A stretch of DNA of 64,000 nucleotides from Gigaspora rosea (lineage: Eukaryota > Glomeromycota > Glomeromycetes > Diversisporales > Gigasporaceae): NCBI GenBank assembly GCA_003550325.1, contig QKWP01001892.1, forward strand, positions 1 through 64,000, given 5' to 3'. The position numbers and the translations under genes are program-made. This document shows, piece after piece, positions 1-11,440 of the stretch (the first letter of the stretch is position 1; the number at the start of each line of letters is the position of its first letter). The notes under the pieces were generated by a model. That model had not been told where the DNA came from. It made no database searches and was given only the letters and a program-made list of their open reading frames with translations.

Positions 1-87
1 GTTTTAGACAGATCCAGACATTGTATTTTATCTTTACCTTTATATTATTTATCCTCCTCTCTTATTATTAATAAACTCTTGGGATTT

Positions 88-600
88 CTAAGGAACAGAC
101 ACCTTGGAATAGCCCTCTTGTTCAATTAATAAACTGTGTATTATCTCTTGTTGTTTTATACCGAACTGCCTCAGAGAAGTGTATAGTTTCTTACAGACAT
201 AAAAGAAACTATACTTCCCTCTTGCACACCGCTTCACGCCCAAAGTAAGGGATCTCAGGAGCCGTGTGATTGTTATTTTATCGGAATTAAAGAAGGCTTC
301 CGGCACTGTAACAGAAGAAAGCCTTTTATCTATTACTGGAATACCAGTTTTTTTTCTGTTTCTTTTACCAGTTACTTGTATAAAACCATCCTTGTCTACT
401 ACTTGTTTTGAAGTTACTATCATTTCTGCTATTAATTCTATATTATTATCTTTCTTGTACTCTTGACTCACATTCTCAGTTCTGTTTTCCTTCATCAATT
501 CAATAGTCAGAGCATTAACTATTTTTTTTTCTCTCCCAAAAGTATGTAATAAGTTATAGGTTTCTTGTACCTGTTCATCAGATTGATTATTAACAACCAT
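88..600 (-). CDS. ORF1-like fragment, 170 aa, unknown
   Basis: Open frame of 170 codons starting at an ATG (MVVNNQSDEQ) and ending in a stop at position 88. It is hydrophilic, rich in Lys, Glu and Asn, with a KDGFIQVTGKRNRKK segment near residue 70 that looks like a nucleic-acid binding patch. A basic second half (LLRSLTLGVKRCARGKYSFF) follows. I recognise no catalytic motif. Its position on the same strand as, and downstream of, a zinc-knuckle-like stretch (about 821-884) and other ORF1-like pieces suggests that it is the 3' part of a retroelement first ORF, or a separate short ORF of the same element. Most likely a relic, not a host gene. Confidence 0.4.
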   Translation of the reverse strand: MVVNNQSDEQVQETYNLLHTFGREKKIVNALTIELMKENRTENVSQEYKKDNNIELIAEMIVTSKQVVDKDGFIQVTGKRNRKKTGIPVIDKRLSSVTVPEAFFNSDKITITRLLRSLTLGVKRCARGKYSFFYVCKKLYTSLRQFGIKQQEIIHSLLIEQEGYSKVSVP

Positions 601-1229
601 TTTATTTATTACTTGTTCTAAATTTCTTTCATTTTTCTTACTAGCTATCTCCTAATTGTTAATACTAGAATTAATGCTTGAGCTTTGTATTGCCTCTAAT
701 ATATATAGGTTATTTGCACAATATGATATAGATTCAGTTGTTTTATTATAAACTTAAATCTATTGTTTGTGCTCTATGATCCTTTTGCTATTGTTAAAAT
801 TTAATAGATTTTTTAAGTTCTTTAGAATCTCTCTTGATGTAATCTTCTTTGACACAATAGAAACAAAGTTTGAGTGCCTCTTTTCTATTCCAGTATAACT
901 TTTTAATCCCATATATGAGTGTATTTAGGGATTCTTTTAACAGGATCTGGTTTTTTGTTGTTTGAATATAACAATCTATTATTTCATATATACTGGAGTC
1001 TCTTCATATACCAAGGGCTTGATTGATAATATAATACCAAAGTTCTTAGTAGCTTTTTTAATCAGTTTCAAGATAAGATTTTTAGGTTCTATCAGAATAT
1101 TTCGTAATCTAACAAACAGAAAAGCACGTTTAAGATTAACTAAAATATACTGTTGGCCTATAAAAATTACACAAAAACGGGCATAACTCTCGATCCAGTT
1201 ATTAGAATTCGATGAAACAACCACCATTC

Positions 1230-1740
1230 GACTCAGCTCAATGAGACGGTTCGAATGAGCTATAGATCATCCCTGTACGACCATTGGTTACCAAGATCGG
1301 AACCAATAGATGATCAAGTATCAGATCTACAATTTGATTGGCTAGGCGATCTACTGCGCGCCAAAACGCATATATGGCATTTATAAAACATGTCATATTT
1401 ATAGCATATATACTCTATATTTTATTTATAACACATATATCATTTATTTCATATATTACATTTATATCATTTATACTATATATTTTATTAGTAGTAGATA
1501 TAGCATTTATTGCACATGTAATAGATATAGTCCGTTACATTTGTGAAAAACAAAAATGTATAAAAGCGGCCGATGTGGACCCCAAGTTCAACATCGAGTC
1601 TTCATACTCTTTCACTAATAAAAACAACTATTGACTACACAAATTAAACAATTATTAGTATCCTCATATACTTCTAATTGTAGCCTCTTTCGTAATTGCA
1701 AATTGCCTTAAATCTTCTTTGTTAAGTTTTATTAAAAAAC
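1230..1740. other. Unassigned insert with ATTTATA-rich low-complexity core
   Basis: This stretch interrupts the ORF1-like relic. It begins with a non-repetitive, less AT-rich 140 bases containing an imperfect inverted pair (GCTCATTCGAAC on one arm, ATTCGACTCAGCTC on the other). It then runs into about 160 bases of ATTTATA/CATATAT low complexity (1375-1540). Long frames across the low-complexity part are composition artefacts. No terminal repeats could be assigned. Confidence 0.35.
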
Positions 1741-2575
1741 GCCTTCCGACTTAGATATATCACAGTAACAAAGTGAGGTTACACAAAGTGTTCACTGTCT
1801 AAGATCGCTCTAGTTACCTAATATCTTTGAAGAAGTGGATATAGGATAACAATACCCAAGGAGTGATAATTTAAAATGTTAATTTTTTGCATAGTATACA
1901 ATTGTTGTTTCTCTTGGTTGTTGAAAATAACTTCAAGGTACAAATGTTTCCTTTTTATAAAATGTTTTCTTTTTATATAGTACAGCCTAGCTGCAATCAA
2001 GTCATTCCTATTTTTGCATATAATGCAGCAACAATATTATTTATTGAAATGTTTTTAATGTTTTGAATATTAAAGATTAATGCATTATCATTTTTGTATT
2101 AATTCTATCTCTGAAGGCAAAGTTAGAATATGTTGCTTTACTACTTTTTAGTTTATTAAATAAGCTAGACCATTGACGAACTTTTAATAACTTTTTTTTC
2201 TAAATTTGTCATAATTTGTGTAAATTTGGATTTAGATTGTTATTCTGCATATTAGTATTATTGCTTCAGAACTTTTTGCAATCTTTTCAGAAAGTTCTTT
2301 CATGTTTTTCAGTGAATTTTCTATTTTGTTAGAATTACTTAAACCTGTGTCTATTGGGTCTTTACTTACAGAATACTCTAAGTTCACATCATCTGATCAG
2401 TTAATCGATGTGTTATTAGATGTAGCTATAATTTGTTCCTGTATTTGTTCTAAGTTTAGTTTAGGTACTGAGCTCTCCTGAGTGATATTCATATTTTCTC
2501 CTTTGTTAACAGATTTTGATTTAGTGTTATGAGACTTGATGCATTATCTTGGGATTCATCCATATTTTAATCAAT

Positions 2576-3280
2576 GAACTCTTTTCTTTGGTACCAGGGT
2601 TTTCACCCCTATGGTTAGACCTCTTGTGCTTTTAAAACTGCCTTTTTTCAGTAAACTGTCTTTCATTTGGCACCTGGTATCAAAACACAGTAGAGTAAAG
2701 TTCAATTTTTGTTTTTAAATTAGTATTTTTATTTTTGAAATATTAATTTTGAAACTTTTATTACAATTATTTGTTGAATTAATACAAATAAAAATTGATG
2801 AAAAAATATCTTAAGACTAGTTTATAATTAAGTGCTACAAAGTAAAAACCTGATAGTAAAAACCTAACTCCAGTATTATAATATGATTATTTCTACTATT
2901 TCTATTGCTTTTTTTATAATAATATTAAAATACTGCACAATATTTAAACTGATAATGCATATAACAGTTATAATTCTTCTAAGAATAAATCCCTTATAAT
3001 GAAGGCTTTGCAATTTTTATTTCTAGGTTTTTATTTTCTATACTTAAATGGTTATTAAATATAAATATAATACAAATAAAAAGAAGTAAAGATGAATAAC
3101 TTAAACAATATACCATTTTTAATTAATTATAATTAACTTGACCAGTAAATTTTTATTAAAAAATTAGCAAAACACATAATAGAGAAGTGAATAATCAGTT
3201 AAGTTGTTTAATTGCCAATTCAGATAAGATCATTAATATTTTTTAATTTAGAATTGGTACAAAACAAATATATAAACAAT
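2576..3280. other. AT-rich intergenic, no gene seen
   Basis: About 700 bases of A/T-rich sequence with homopolymer runs and no frame of coding character. The left end may still belong to the 5' untranslated region of the ORF1-like relic. Confidence 0.5.
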
Positions 3281-3571
3281 ATACCGTAATTTACCATGTA
3301 AGGTATCCAGGTACAATTTAATTTCACGTGGTAAAACTTTGGTTTGTACTTCAGGGTATCTTGTATAGTATAGGGTACGTTGTGTGGAGGTACGTTGTGT
3401 GGAGCGTAATATTAGCCCATAAGTAAAAAAATTATTATTAGTAAATCGACCTTTGATTTGTACCTGGGTCTCTTACAAAATACCATAACAAAAATAGCCT
3501 TGAAATATACCTAGTACAAATCAAGGGAGTACCGATCAAAGAGGGTATTGTCTACAGTAAATTACAGTAGT
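3281..3571. mobile_element. Probable small inverted-repeat element
   Basis: The ends read TACCGTAATTTAC and, inverted, TACTGTAATTTAC. Inside are further inverted segments around TTTGTAC and a 15-base direct duplication (GGTACGTTGTGTGGA twice at about 3376-3405). The terminal match is short and imperfect, so this is only a probable MITE. No target duplication was clear. Confidence 0.35.
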
Positions 3572-5046
3572 ATAAAATCTAAAACAGGCCTGTATATATA
3601 AAATTTTTATATGATTTAAAGAATTTTAAAGATGTTTTTACTTATATCTTCTTATCTACAGGTCTGATATTAATGAAATTTTCCAGTAGATGCACAAGAA
3701 CCTGCTCTACAACTTTATTTAAATCAAAAAATAATATTTATTTAGTATAAAAAAAACTTTTCATAAGGGTCATTATTAGATTTACTAATATATTGTTTAT
3801 AATTTTGTTTATCCCAATTTCAAATATAGTAATATAGCTATAGTGCTGATCTTATCCGGATTGATAATTAAATAAAACCACTTTTTACAAAACAATAGAA
3901 ATTGCTCTAAATTTTTATTCAAATGCATTTTCTATATCCTAATTAAAAAAGTTCTTTGTTAAATTTTACTAATACTACTAGAAATAGAAAATAGGTTAAA
4001 ATATAATATTAAAAAACATGCTTGTTTGATTTAAGAATGTTTTTAAATGTTTTAATACAATCTGATATAATAATAATATATAATAATAGATGGTATTTAT
4101 TTATTTATTTAACTAATTTCATCAAAATACAACTTTATCATTATTTCTATTTAAAATATAAAATTATAAACAAACTTAGCTTCTTTGTTACAGCATAATA
4201 TTTCTGGTTTAACTTTGGATTTATTTATAATTAACTGTGTATGTCTAGATAATGAACAGGTAAAAAATCTTGTTATAGTCTATTAAAATTGAGAATTCAA
4301 AAAGGAATTGGAATTAATGGTAGGTTCGAAACTAACAATAATTAAAATTTATAGTTATCATTATGCATTAAATTGAAAGAGTATACAAATATATATGTGT
4401 GTATATATAAAGCTAAGCAATAATGTATTTCTTGTAATTAAATGCAGAGTTGTACAAGCTATATATCCAGTAGTTTTTTTATTAGACAATATTTCCAAAT
4501 TGTTTTATGCAATTCCAATGTTCAATATAGTGCAGCTATAGTTGTCACTACACAATGTCTAATCACATTCATAGAACAATTTAGACAATTTTCCAATATT
4601 TGATAATATGCTTAATGCTGATTTGCATATCACCAAGGTGAAAATATTGATTTAGTTTAGTATACCTATGTTTATTGATTATTTTATTTTTATTTTTAGC
4701 TTAGAAAACTATTCCTATATGTATTTAGTTTAAATAGAACCTTTTTGCTATTTGTTCAAACATTCATCTGAAAAAAATCAAATTTTCTACTAGCTGATAT
4801 ATATAAATCGATCATATTATGAAATGTTTCTAAAACTTGGACACTTGGAACAAAACTTAAATAGATTGAATAGATCCTTTATTATTTAATTAATCATAAC
4901 ATATAAGATATTATAAAAAAATTATTTCTCATATTATCGTATATATGTATATACTAATCTTTCAAAAGATGATAATAAACATATATACAGAATAATTTTA
5001 CTGAAAAAGGTTGGTTTATTAATAAAAGTACAGCTTTACCATAGAT
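3572..5046. other. AT-rich intergenic, no gene seen
   Basis: Simple A/T-rich sequence with short TAA-rich stretches near 4075 (TAATAATATATAATAATA). No coding, RNA gene or paired terminal repeats were found. Confidence 0.5.
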
Positions 5047-5117
5047 TCCCAAAAATAAGCTACCTTTTTTTGAATGATTTTGAGCTCAAAAAATTGGAAG
5101 GTAGCTTATTTTTGGGA
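5047..5117. repeat. 71-base inverted repeat (AAAAATAAGCTACC)
   Basis: TCCCAAAAATAAGCTACCTT is followed, 31 bases later, by its exact reverse complement, giving 20-base arms. A further AGTAGCTTATTTTCAGG lies at about 5155. Related AAAAATAAGCTACC sequence appears at about 15640, next to the insertion site of the first SINE-like element. It looks like a minimal fold-back element or the remnant of one. Confidence 0.6.
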
Positions 5118-6100
5118 TATAGAAGATTTTAAGAAATATATACTTAACATAGGAGTAGCTTATTTTCAGGTGATTTTTTTAAAAAAATTCTCACACATAT
5201 AGATTTGCGTGAACAGGTTTGGTATTATCAATTTGGGATGTAAAAATATCAATTTCTTATATTTAATATATAATAATACATAAATCTAGTCTGATCTTGT
5301 GATCCTGTGATTGGATTTTTATGATTTTAGGCTTGTTATAATTCTCACTTTGAAAGAAACATTTTTATATTTAAATCATCCGAATTGGTCGAGTAAATCA
5401 AAAGTTATTAATATTTTTAGAATTTTATAATTTTGTCCAAAATTATAAAATTTTGACCAGAATTATAATCTAATATTTTGGGGACCCAACCACCCCAAAA
5501 TTACATAATTTCTGGAAGACCTCTAATTGTCACATGTTAAATTAAATGACTAATCATATAAAATGATTTAATATCATGTGATTAATCAATTACAAGGAAG
5601 TTATCTTATATGTTTAATCCTATATCTATTGCTTTTGATCAGATATTTGGACAATGAATATCAGACAGATTTCTATTGTCTTAATTCTATTCATGCCAAC
5701 TCTAATTAAATAATAAATAAAGTTTATAAAATAAAATATTTTTTCTTTAAAATTATCTGTATGAAATTTGGCAAATTGGAATTTTAGTCCTAAATTTTAA
5801 TTTTATTCTTAGTATCAATGTTTTAAAATATCTAAAAAAAACTGTTTATCCTGTTGTTTTTATTGCTAAATAGCTATCATATTTTTTCTAACACTAATCC
5901 AAATTATAATGTAGTTTTTTTAACTTTAATTTTACATGTAATTTTTCACTTAAAAAACAAGATATATTTGGTTTTTTTTTGACTATCATATTACAATAGG
6001 GTGATTGACCTCCTAATAGAATTAAACATATGATTTATTCTATTGTTTTATTATAATAATATTTTATAATAAAAGAATAGGTGCTATTTTATAGTGACCC

Positions 6101-6130
6101 ATCACCATGGCAACCTGTCGCCATGGCAAC
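6101..6130. promoter_or_regulatory. Pair of X-box (RFX-type) motifs
   Basis: ATCACCATGGCAAC at 6101-6114 and GTCGCCATGGCAAC at 6117-6130 both fit, or nearly fit, the RFX palindrome GTNRCC-AT-GGYAAC, spaced 16 bases apart. RFX-family factors exist in fungi. No gene lies within 4 kb on either side, so the site may be a passenger of the adjacent inverted repeat. Function is inferred only from motif match. Confidence 0.3.
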
Positions 6131-6141
6131 CCCATAATCGA

Positions 6142-6223
6142 CCAATCAAAATTGAGCATGTGATTCATATGATGACTGATACAAATCGGTCGTCATGTGA
6201 ATTACATGATCAATTTTGATTGG
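6142..6223. repeat. 39-base inverted repeat (fold-back)
   Basis: CCAATCAAAATTGAGCATGT at the left has its imperfect complement ACATGATCAATTTTGATTGG at the right, and the arms stay complementary for about 39 bases around a 4-base centre, with a few transitions. It is a small hairpin, probably a core of a decayed MITE. Confidence 0.6.
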
Positions 6224-6268
6224 ACATCATACTGTATATATATTCAAAATTTATTTTTTATTATTATA

Positions 6269-6452
6269 CAGTGGCTCTCGATATAACGGACCATCGATAT
6301 AACGGAAATTGCTTAATACGGAGAATTATAATGGAACCAAATTATGATTTACTATAATATCTTATATATTTTGAGATTTTGTTATAACGGAGCTTTTGAT
6401 ATAACAGAACAAAAAATTGGAACCATGGCTTCCGTTATATCGAGAGCCACTG
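6269..6452. mobile_element. Tigger/pogo-like MITE, 184 bp
   Basis: Terminal inverted repeats CAGTGGCTCTCGATATAACG at both ends, with TA directly before the left end, as expected for pogo/Tigger elements. The right flank reads TGTA, so the right TA is shifted or mutated. The interior repeats the ATATAACGGA motif several times in both orientations. No transposase is present. The TIRs are nearly identical, so it is not very old. Confidence 0.8.
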
Positions 6453-8010
6453 TGTATTATTAAATTAATAAAAAAAAATTTACAGTACAATCAAATTCGT
6501 AATACAAAGATAGAATATAGCAAAATCTACGCTAAACTAAAACAAAACTCCCACTACATCACCTCCGGAACCCGTCTCCTGTAAGGCGCCAAACAAGTCA
6601 AAAAATTGATATATTGATTTCAACAACTCCAAGTACGATAGCTAATAACTCTAATATGACTTCATTAATGACGACAAAATGCACCTAAAAAAACCCGTTA
6701 GCAACAAAAAAAAAATCAAAAAAAACTGAAAGAAAATACTTATCCTAATGTGTCCAGTTTCATCGACACCAACGACATAGGAGAAAAAAGATTAGTAAAA
6801 AACAAACAAAAACAAACAAAAAAAACAAATTGAAAAAAACAAATAAAAAAACAAAAAAAAACAAAATAATTAAAAAAAAAAGGGAAAAAAAGAAAAAACG
6901 AAACACAAAATGAAAACGAAAAAAAAAATTGAAAAAAAAACAAAAAAGAAAAAGAAACACTAAAACCTATTATTAAAAAAAAAAAAACTAAGAAAAAAAT
7001 AAAAAAAATAAAAACAAAAAAAAAAGAGAAAAAAATAAAAAAAAAAGAAAAAAAACCTAAAAAAAACTAAGAAAAAAACCCTAAAAATTTAAGAAAAAAC
7101 CTAAAAAACTAAGAAAACGAAAAAAAGAAAAAAAAATTAAGAAAAAAAACCTAAAAAAAAACCCTAAAANAAAAAAAATAAAAAAAATAAAAAAAAAGTA
7201 AAAGAAAAAAAAATAAAAAAAAAACAAAAAAAAATTGAAAAAATAAAAAAAAGCGAAAGAAAAAAATGAAAAGCAAAGGAAAAAAAATAAAAAAAAACTG
7301 AAAAAAATAAAAAAGAAAAAAAAACAAAAAAAAAACGAAACAGGAAAAAAATAATGAAAAAAAATAAAAATAAAAAAATTGAAAAAACCCTGAAAAAAAA
7401 GAAAAAGAAAGAAAAAAAAACAAACCACCACTAAAAATTAAGTCAGTAATTTTTTGCCGTCTCAAGCGAAATACGTCTAATTCTTTTAAAGACCTACCAA
7501 ATAATCTCTATAAACATGTCAATAACAAAAAAAATAATAAAATGAGAGAATAAAATAAAAAAAAAGAAAGAAAAAAAAAACCATAAATAACTTAACTGAT
7601 ATAACATTGCTCCCATATTTTTGTCGTCTTCGAAAAATGAAAAAACTTAGTTCTGGTAATTGGCTCTAACTAGAGAAGGTTGAATATGTCAACTCGACAA
7701 ACGTTAAAAGGAAATAGAAGCTGTGTTGAAGAAAATGCGGCGAAGCCCGAAATGGTGAAACACTAGCAAAAAACAAAATTCTAGTAGGCAGCTTCAAAAC
7801 AATACCAGCGATAAAGACGAGAAAAAAAAGAACAAAAAAAAACTTACAGAAAAAAATTGCGAGTCACGACTCCTCTGGTATAGAAAAAAATAAAACAAAA
7901 CAAAAAAAAACAAATTATCAAACAATAATCTTTGTTTATATATAATTGCCAATTTCAAAAATGATTGGTCTATCATCTGGGGTCGCTATGCGATGGGTCG
8001 CTATTGTATT
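6453..8010. repeat. Purine-strand (A-rich) repeat region
   Basis: After a 200-base mixed segment (6480-6680), the + strand is almost entirely A with scattered G and C from about 6700 to 7600. It then returns to mixed sequence with ATAAAC-type motifs (CAAACAATAATCTTTGTTTA near 7918). The flanking sequence resembles the 16.5-18.2 kb and 54.8-55.6 kb elements in base make-up and in the TATATAAACAAT-like end. Apparent Phe-rich minus-strand frames here are translations of the A tract and are not genes. A single undetermined base lies at 7170. Confidence 0.55.
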
Positions 8011-8531
8011 TTTGCCTAAAAAAATAATAAAAATATTTTCATTAATATTTTTTCTTTTCTAATTTTAAAATCTTTAATCTTTATTGCATTCTTGACAACT
8101 TTATATATTCAAAATTTATATTTCATTTAAAAATATAATTGGTATAATTAGTTAATTTGAAATATATTTTTAATTAAAAATCTTAATATATCATATAAAT
8201 TTTAAAAATTTAAAATTGTTAAGAATGCAATAAAGATTGAAAAATTTAAAATTGGAAAAAAATATTATTAAGTGAAATATAATGACAAATATATTTTACT
8301 ATTCTTTTATTATAAAATATATAATAACAATTATAATAATATTTTGATCAAAAAACTAGAGAATTAGTCACCTTCAACATTACACTTGATACTAAATTTT
8401 GATTTTTTAAAATTACAGAGGGTAACTGTTTGTTCTAAAATTTCCTAATCTAATCTTGTTAATTCTTGAAATCTAATTGGTGGATCAGAAGATCTAAGTC
8501 ACAATGATTAACAAAACAACAAAACCTGATA

Positions 8532-9332
8532 TGGGCCGGTGCAAAAATGTAGATACACGACTACTAAAAATTTTAATTGTCTATATATAAAAGTTTTATA
8601 TATAAGCTATTTATTTACAATTTTTTATACCAAAAAAGTAGGTTTTGAGCTATCTTTTTATATATTTTTTATTATTATTTAATAGAGATTTTATTGAGTA
8701 ATAATTTTTATAAAAAATTCAACTTTTTTTTTGAAAAAAAGCATTCTTTTCAGTAAAAAATTGTTTTCACCACCAATATGCAACTTTAAAGGTTTGTACT
8801 AAGCAAATACTTTGCCAAAGATATGCTGAATATACAGTTAAAATTTTAGCTTAATTGAATTATTAGTTGTTAAGATATAAATTTTTAAAATTTATTTTTA
8901 ATTTACTATGTTTCACAAAATTACTATAGTAAATTTCGCACAATTTTTGTATTACATAGTAAATGATAATAAATTTTAAAAATCTATATTTTAATAACTA
9001 CTAATTCAATTAAGCTAAAATTTTAACTATATATTTAGCATACATATAGCAATCTAGTTAATTAATTTAAACTTATAATATTGCATATTGGTAGCAAAAA
9101 TAAATTTTTTCTGAAAAGAATGCTTTTTTTTAAGAAAAAATTAAATTTTTTTAAAAAATTATTACTCAATAAAATCTCTATTAAATAATAATAAAAATTA
9201 TATTAAAAGATAGCTCAAAACCTACTTTATTTGGTATAAAAAATTTGTAAATAAATAGCTTATATATAAAACCTTTTATATATAGACAATGAAAATTTTT
9301 AGTAGTCGTGTATCTATGTTTTTGCACCGGCC
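8532..9332. mobile_element. Fold-back MITE family F, copy 1 (0.8 kb)
   Basis: Almost the whole element is one imperfect palindrome: arms of about 400 bases meet near 8930. It begins TGGGCCGGTGCAAAAATGTA and ends with the complement TTTTTGCACCGGCC, with TA on both sides (8530-8531 and 9333-9334). No transposase ORF. A second family member at 47247-47921 shares the motifs TACCAAATAAAGTAGGTT and TTGAGTAATAA in its arms. TA duplication suggests mobilisation by a Tc1/mariner or pogo type enzyme. Confidence 0.8.
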
Positions 9333-9466
9333 TATACAACTTATATACTATTTAACTTATATTATCCAAAATGCCAAATCAAAAGCTCATGAATCAGTTA
9401 GTATTTTTGTAAATATAGTAAAAAAATTAGTTATACTCTTTAATTTATCTTATATATATATCACCA

Positions 9467-10806
9467 CTCTCTAATCCGAACCTCTCTAAACTGAACACTA
9501 TTAAACTCTCTCTAAACTGAACAAAATCTTTTAGAACATTTGTAAATTTCAGAATTTTATTATAAAGTTTGGATATGCTATATAACAAATTCGTATTATT
9601 TTACCGACAATCACTTCACAGATATAACATACACCGACAACCATTTTACCGACAAGCTTTTTTTACTGACAAATAACTTACTGACACTTGATTTTCCGAC
9701 AAGCATGTTTTTACCGACACGTTGATTTTACTGACACACACTTCACTGACAGTTAGTTTTACTGACAAAATCAACTTACCAACAAGCTCATTTTACTGAA
9801 AATAGAATTTACTGACAAGATTATTCTACTAACAATACAATTCACTGACAAACAATTTGCTGACAAACAATTCACCAGATGCTTTAAGTATCAAAGTTGA
9901 TGCTGAAGTTATAGGGGCTCGATTTGAAACTATAAGACCTGCTAAAATCTACATATACTCTATAAATATGAAATCTATACCCAAACCCTACCCTAACCCT
10001 ATAAGACAATGATGAAAAAAACATCCAAAGAAAATTTTTAAAATTTTATATCAAAATAGGTTATAACTTCAGCATTAGTCATGACAATAATTATTGTCAC
10101 GGATGATCATGAAATTGGATGATGGTGAAATTTGAATCTATTTTATGTACGATTTTTAAAAATTTTTAGGGCCTTTTCTGTTAAATTTTTTTTTGTGGTT
10201 GAATTAGGATTTAGGGTTAGGGTTATTAATAAAAGAGTATAGGTGGATTTTGGTAGGGTTTATATTTTCAAATTGAGACCCCAAATTTCACCATCATCTG
10301 ATTTCACGATCATCCGCGACAATTATTATTATCGTCATTAATATATTGTGCAATTTTTATTGTCATTATTAATAAATTGCATAATAACGTAATTATTCTT
10401 AGTAGTTTATTAGATTGCTGTGGTCTCATATATCAACGAGTTGTATTGTCAGCAATTGTATTGTCAGCAAATCGTATTGTCGATGAATTGTATTGTTGGT
10501 AGAATAAACTTGTCAATATATTCTATTTTCGGTAAAATGAGCTTGTTGGTAAGTTGATTTTGTCAGTAAATGTAACTGTCGGTGAAGTGTGTATCAGTAA
10601 AATCAACATGTCAGTAAATCAAGTGTCAGCAAATTTTGTATTAGTAAAAAAGCTTGTCAGTAAAATTATTGTCGGTGTAGGTTGATGTCTATGAAGTGAT
10701 TGTTGGTGATTTGATAGCCACCCATATATAACTTTTTGAAAACTGGACTTTTTCAAATTTTTACATAGTAAAAAAAAGCAAACCCGGCAGTTCAGATTAG
10801 AGAGAG
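9467..10806. mobile_element. 1.34 kb inverted-repeat element with GACA-repeat arms
   Basis: The ends are CTCTCTAATCCGAAC and the complement of CTCTCTAATCTGAAC. Each arm carries a degenerate array of about 14-19 base units of the type TTTTACTGACAAG (left 9590-9870, right the reverse complement at 10440-10710). The interior holds telomere-like CCCTAACCCT (near 9991) and a nested inverted-repeat element (10074-10342). No ORF of coding character. The arms have diverged in sequence while staying complementary in type. Confidence 0.7.
10074..10342. mobile_element. Nested MITE, about 55-base TIRs
   Basis: ATTAGTCATGACAATAATTA at the left is matched by the complement of TAATTATTATTATCGTCATT at the right. 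Complementarity continues for about 55 bases through GGATGATGGTGAAATTT. Differences between arms include CG versus CA or TG. The core contains TTAGGGTTAGGG at 10211-10224. It sits inside the larger 9467-10806 element. Confidence 0.7.
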
Positions 10807-10984
10807 TAAACTATATTTCTTAATATAGAAATGAAAAAATAAAAATAAAAAAAACTCTGAACCAAAAAAAAAGATCTCAAAAAAATATGAGCATTTATTG
10901 AAATATAATTGTTATTTTTACGATATTAGCTAACTTATTATTATTATTGTTAGGAAAAAACTTTTTTTTGTATTATCTATATAG

Positions 10985-11440
10985 TGATAAAAATGAATCA
11001 GCTTTTCCTGTAGACATTAAACTAAAAGATGCTATTATAACATCAGAATTTAAAAGAATTAATTAAAGAAAAAATATATTTGCCCAAAAATATCAAAATG
11101 AATAATATTATATTGTAAAAAATAAATATTATATACTAAAGAAAATATTTGCTGGGATGATCTCATCCTCAAAAACAATAAGGAAACTGGTTTTGAAAAT
11201 TACTACTAATAAGAAAAGTTTTCAAAGTATTTGTCAAAGTATAGTATTAATATAACTACATAACTTGGAGTATGTTATAAAAATGGTATAATGTTGCTAA
11301 AGATAAAAAAAAGCATTTGAATTGTATCTTAAATCAGCAAAAAATAGAAATACAGTTGGACAAAATAATGTTAGTTTATGTTATCAAAATGGAATAGAAG
11401 TTTGATATGATAGCAATGTATTTAGTTAATATAAATATTT
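10985..11440 (+). pseudogene. Sel1-repeat protein pseudogene fragment
   Basis: Frames in this stretch read LGVCYKNGI, then AFELYLKSAKNRNTVGQNN, then SLCYQNGIEV. This is the Sel1 consensus (LG..Y.NG.GV..D..KA..WY.KSA..G) for about one and a half repeats. An upstream piece (NESAFPVDIKLKDAIITSEFK, part of it around 10993-11060) may be its preceding region. Continuity needs several frame changes, and stops occur between the pieces, so it is a broken copy. Sel1 proteins, often fused to protein kinases, are greatly expanded in Glomeromycotina and act as scaffold repeats. The kinase part is not visible here. Confidence 0.6.

Larger units (their letters stand above)
88..2575 (-). mobile_element. Degraded retroelement ORF1 region (LINE-like)
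   Basis: Minus-strand coding-like pieces follow one another from about 2560 down to 88: an Asn/Gln-rich N-terminal piece starting MDESQDNASS near 2560, a middle piece at 1818-2100 (AARLYYIKRKHFIKRKHLYL), a piece at 979-1227 ending PLVYEETPVYMK, and a zinc-knuckle-like stretch at about 821-884 (LCFYCVKEDYIKRD). That order resembles the first ORF of non-LTR retrotransposons in Glomeromycotina. No reverse transcriptase lies within the window on this side. The relic is old, with several breaks, and is interrupted at about 1230-1740 by unrelated sequence. An LTR-element gag cannot be excluded. Confidence 0.45.

Noticed and set aside
6740-7465. Overlapping Phe-rich minus-strand frames of 66-116 codons
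   Set aside because: They translate a poly-A tract (TTT = Phe). No real protein composition, and an N lies in the middle.
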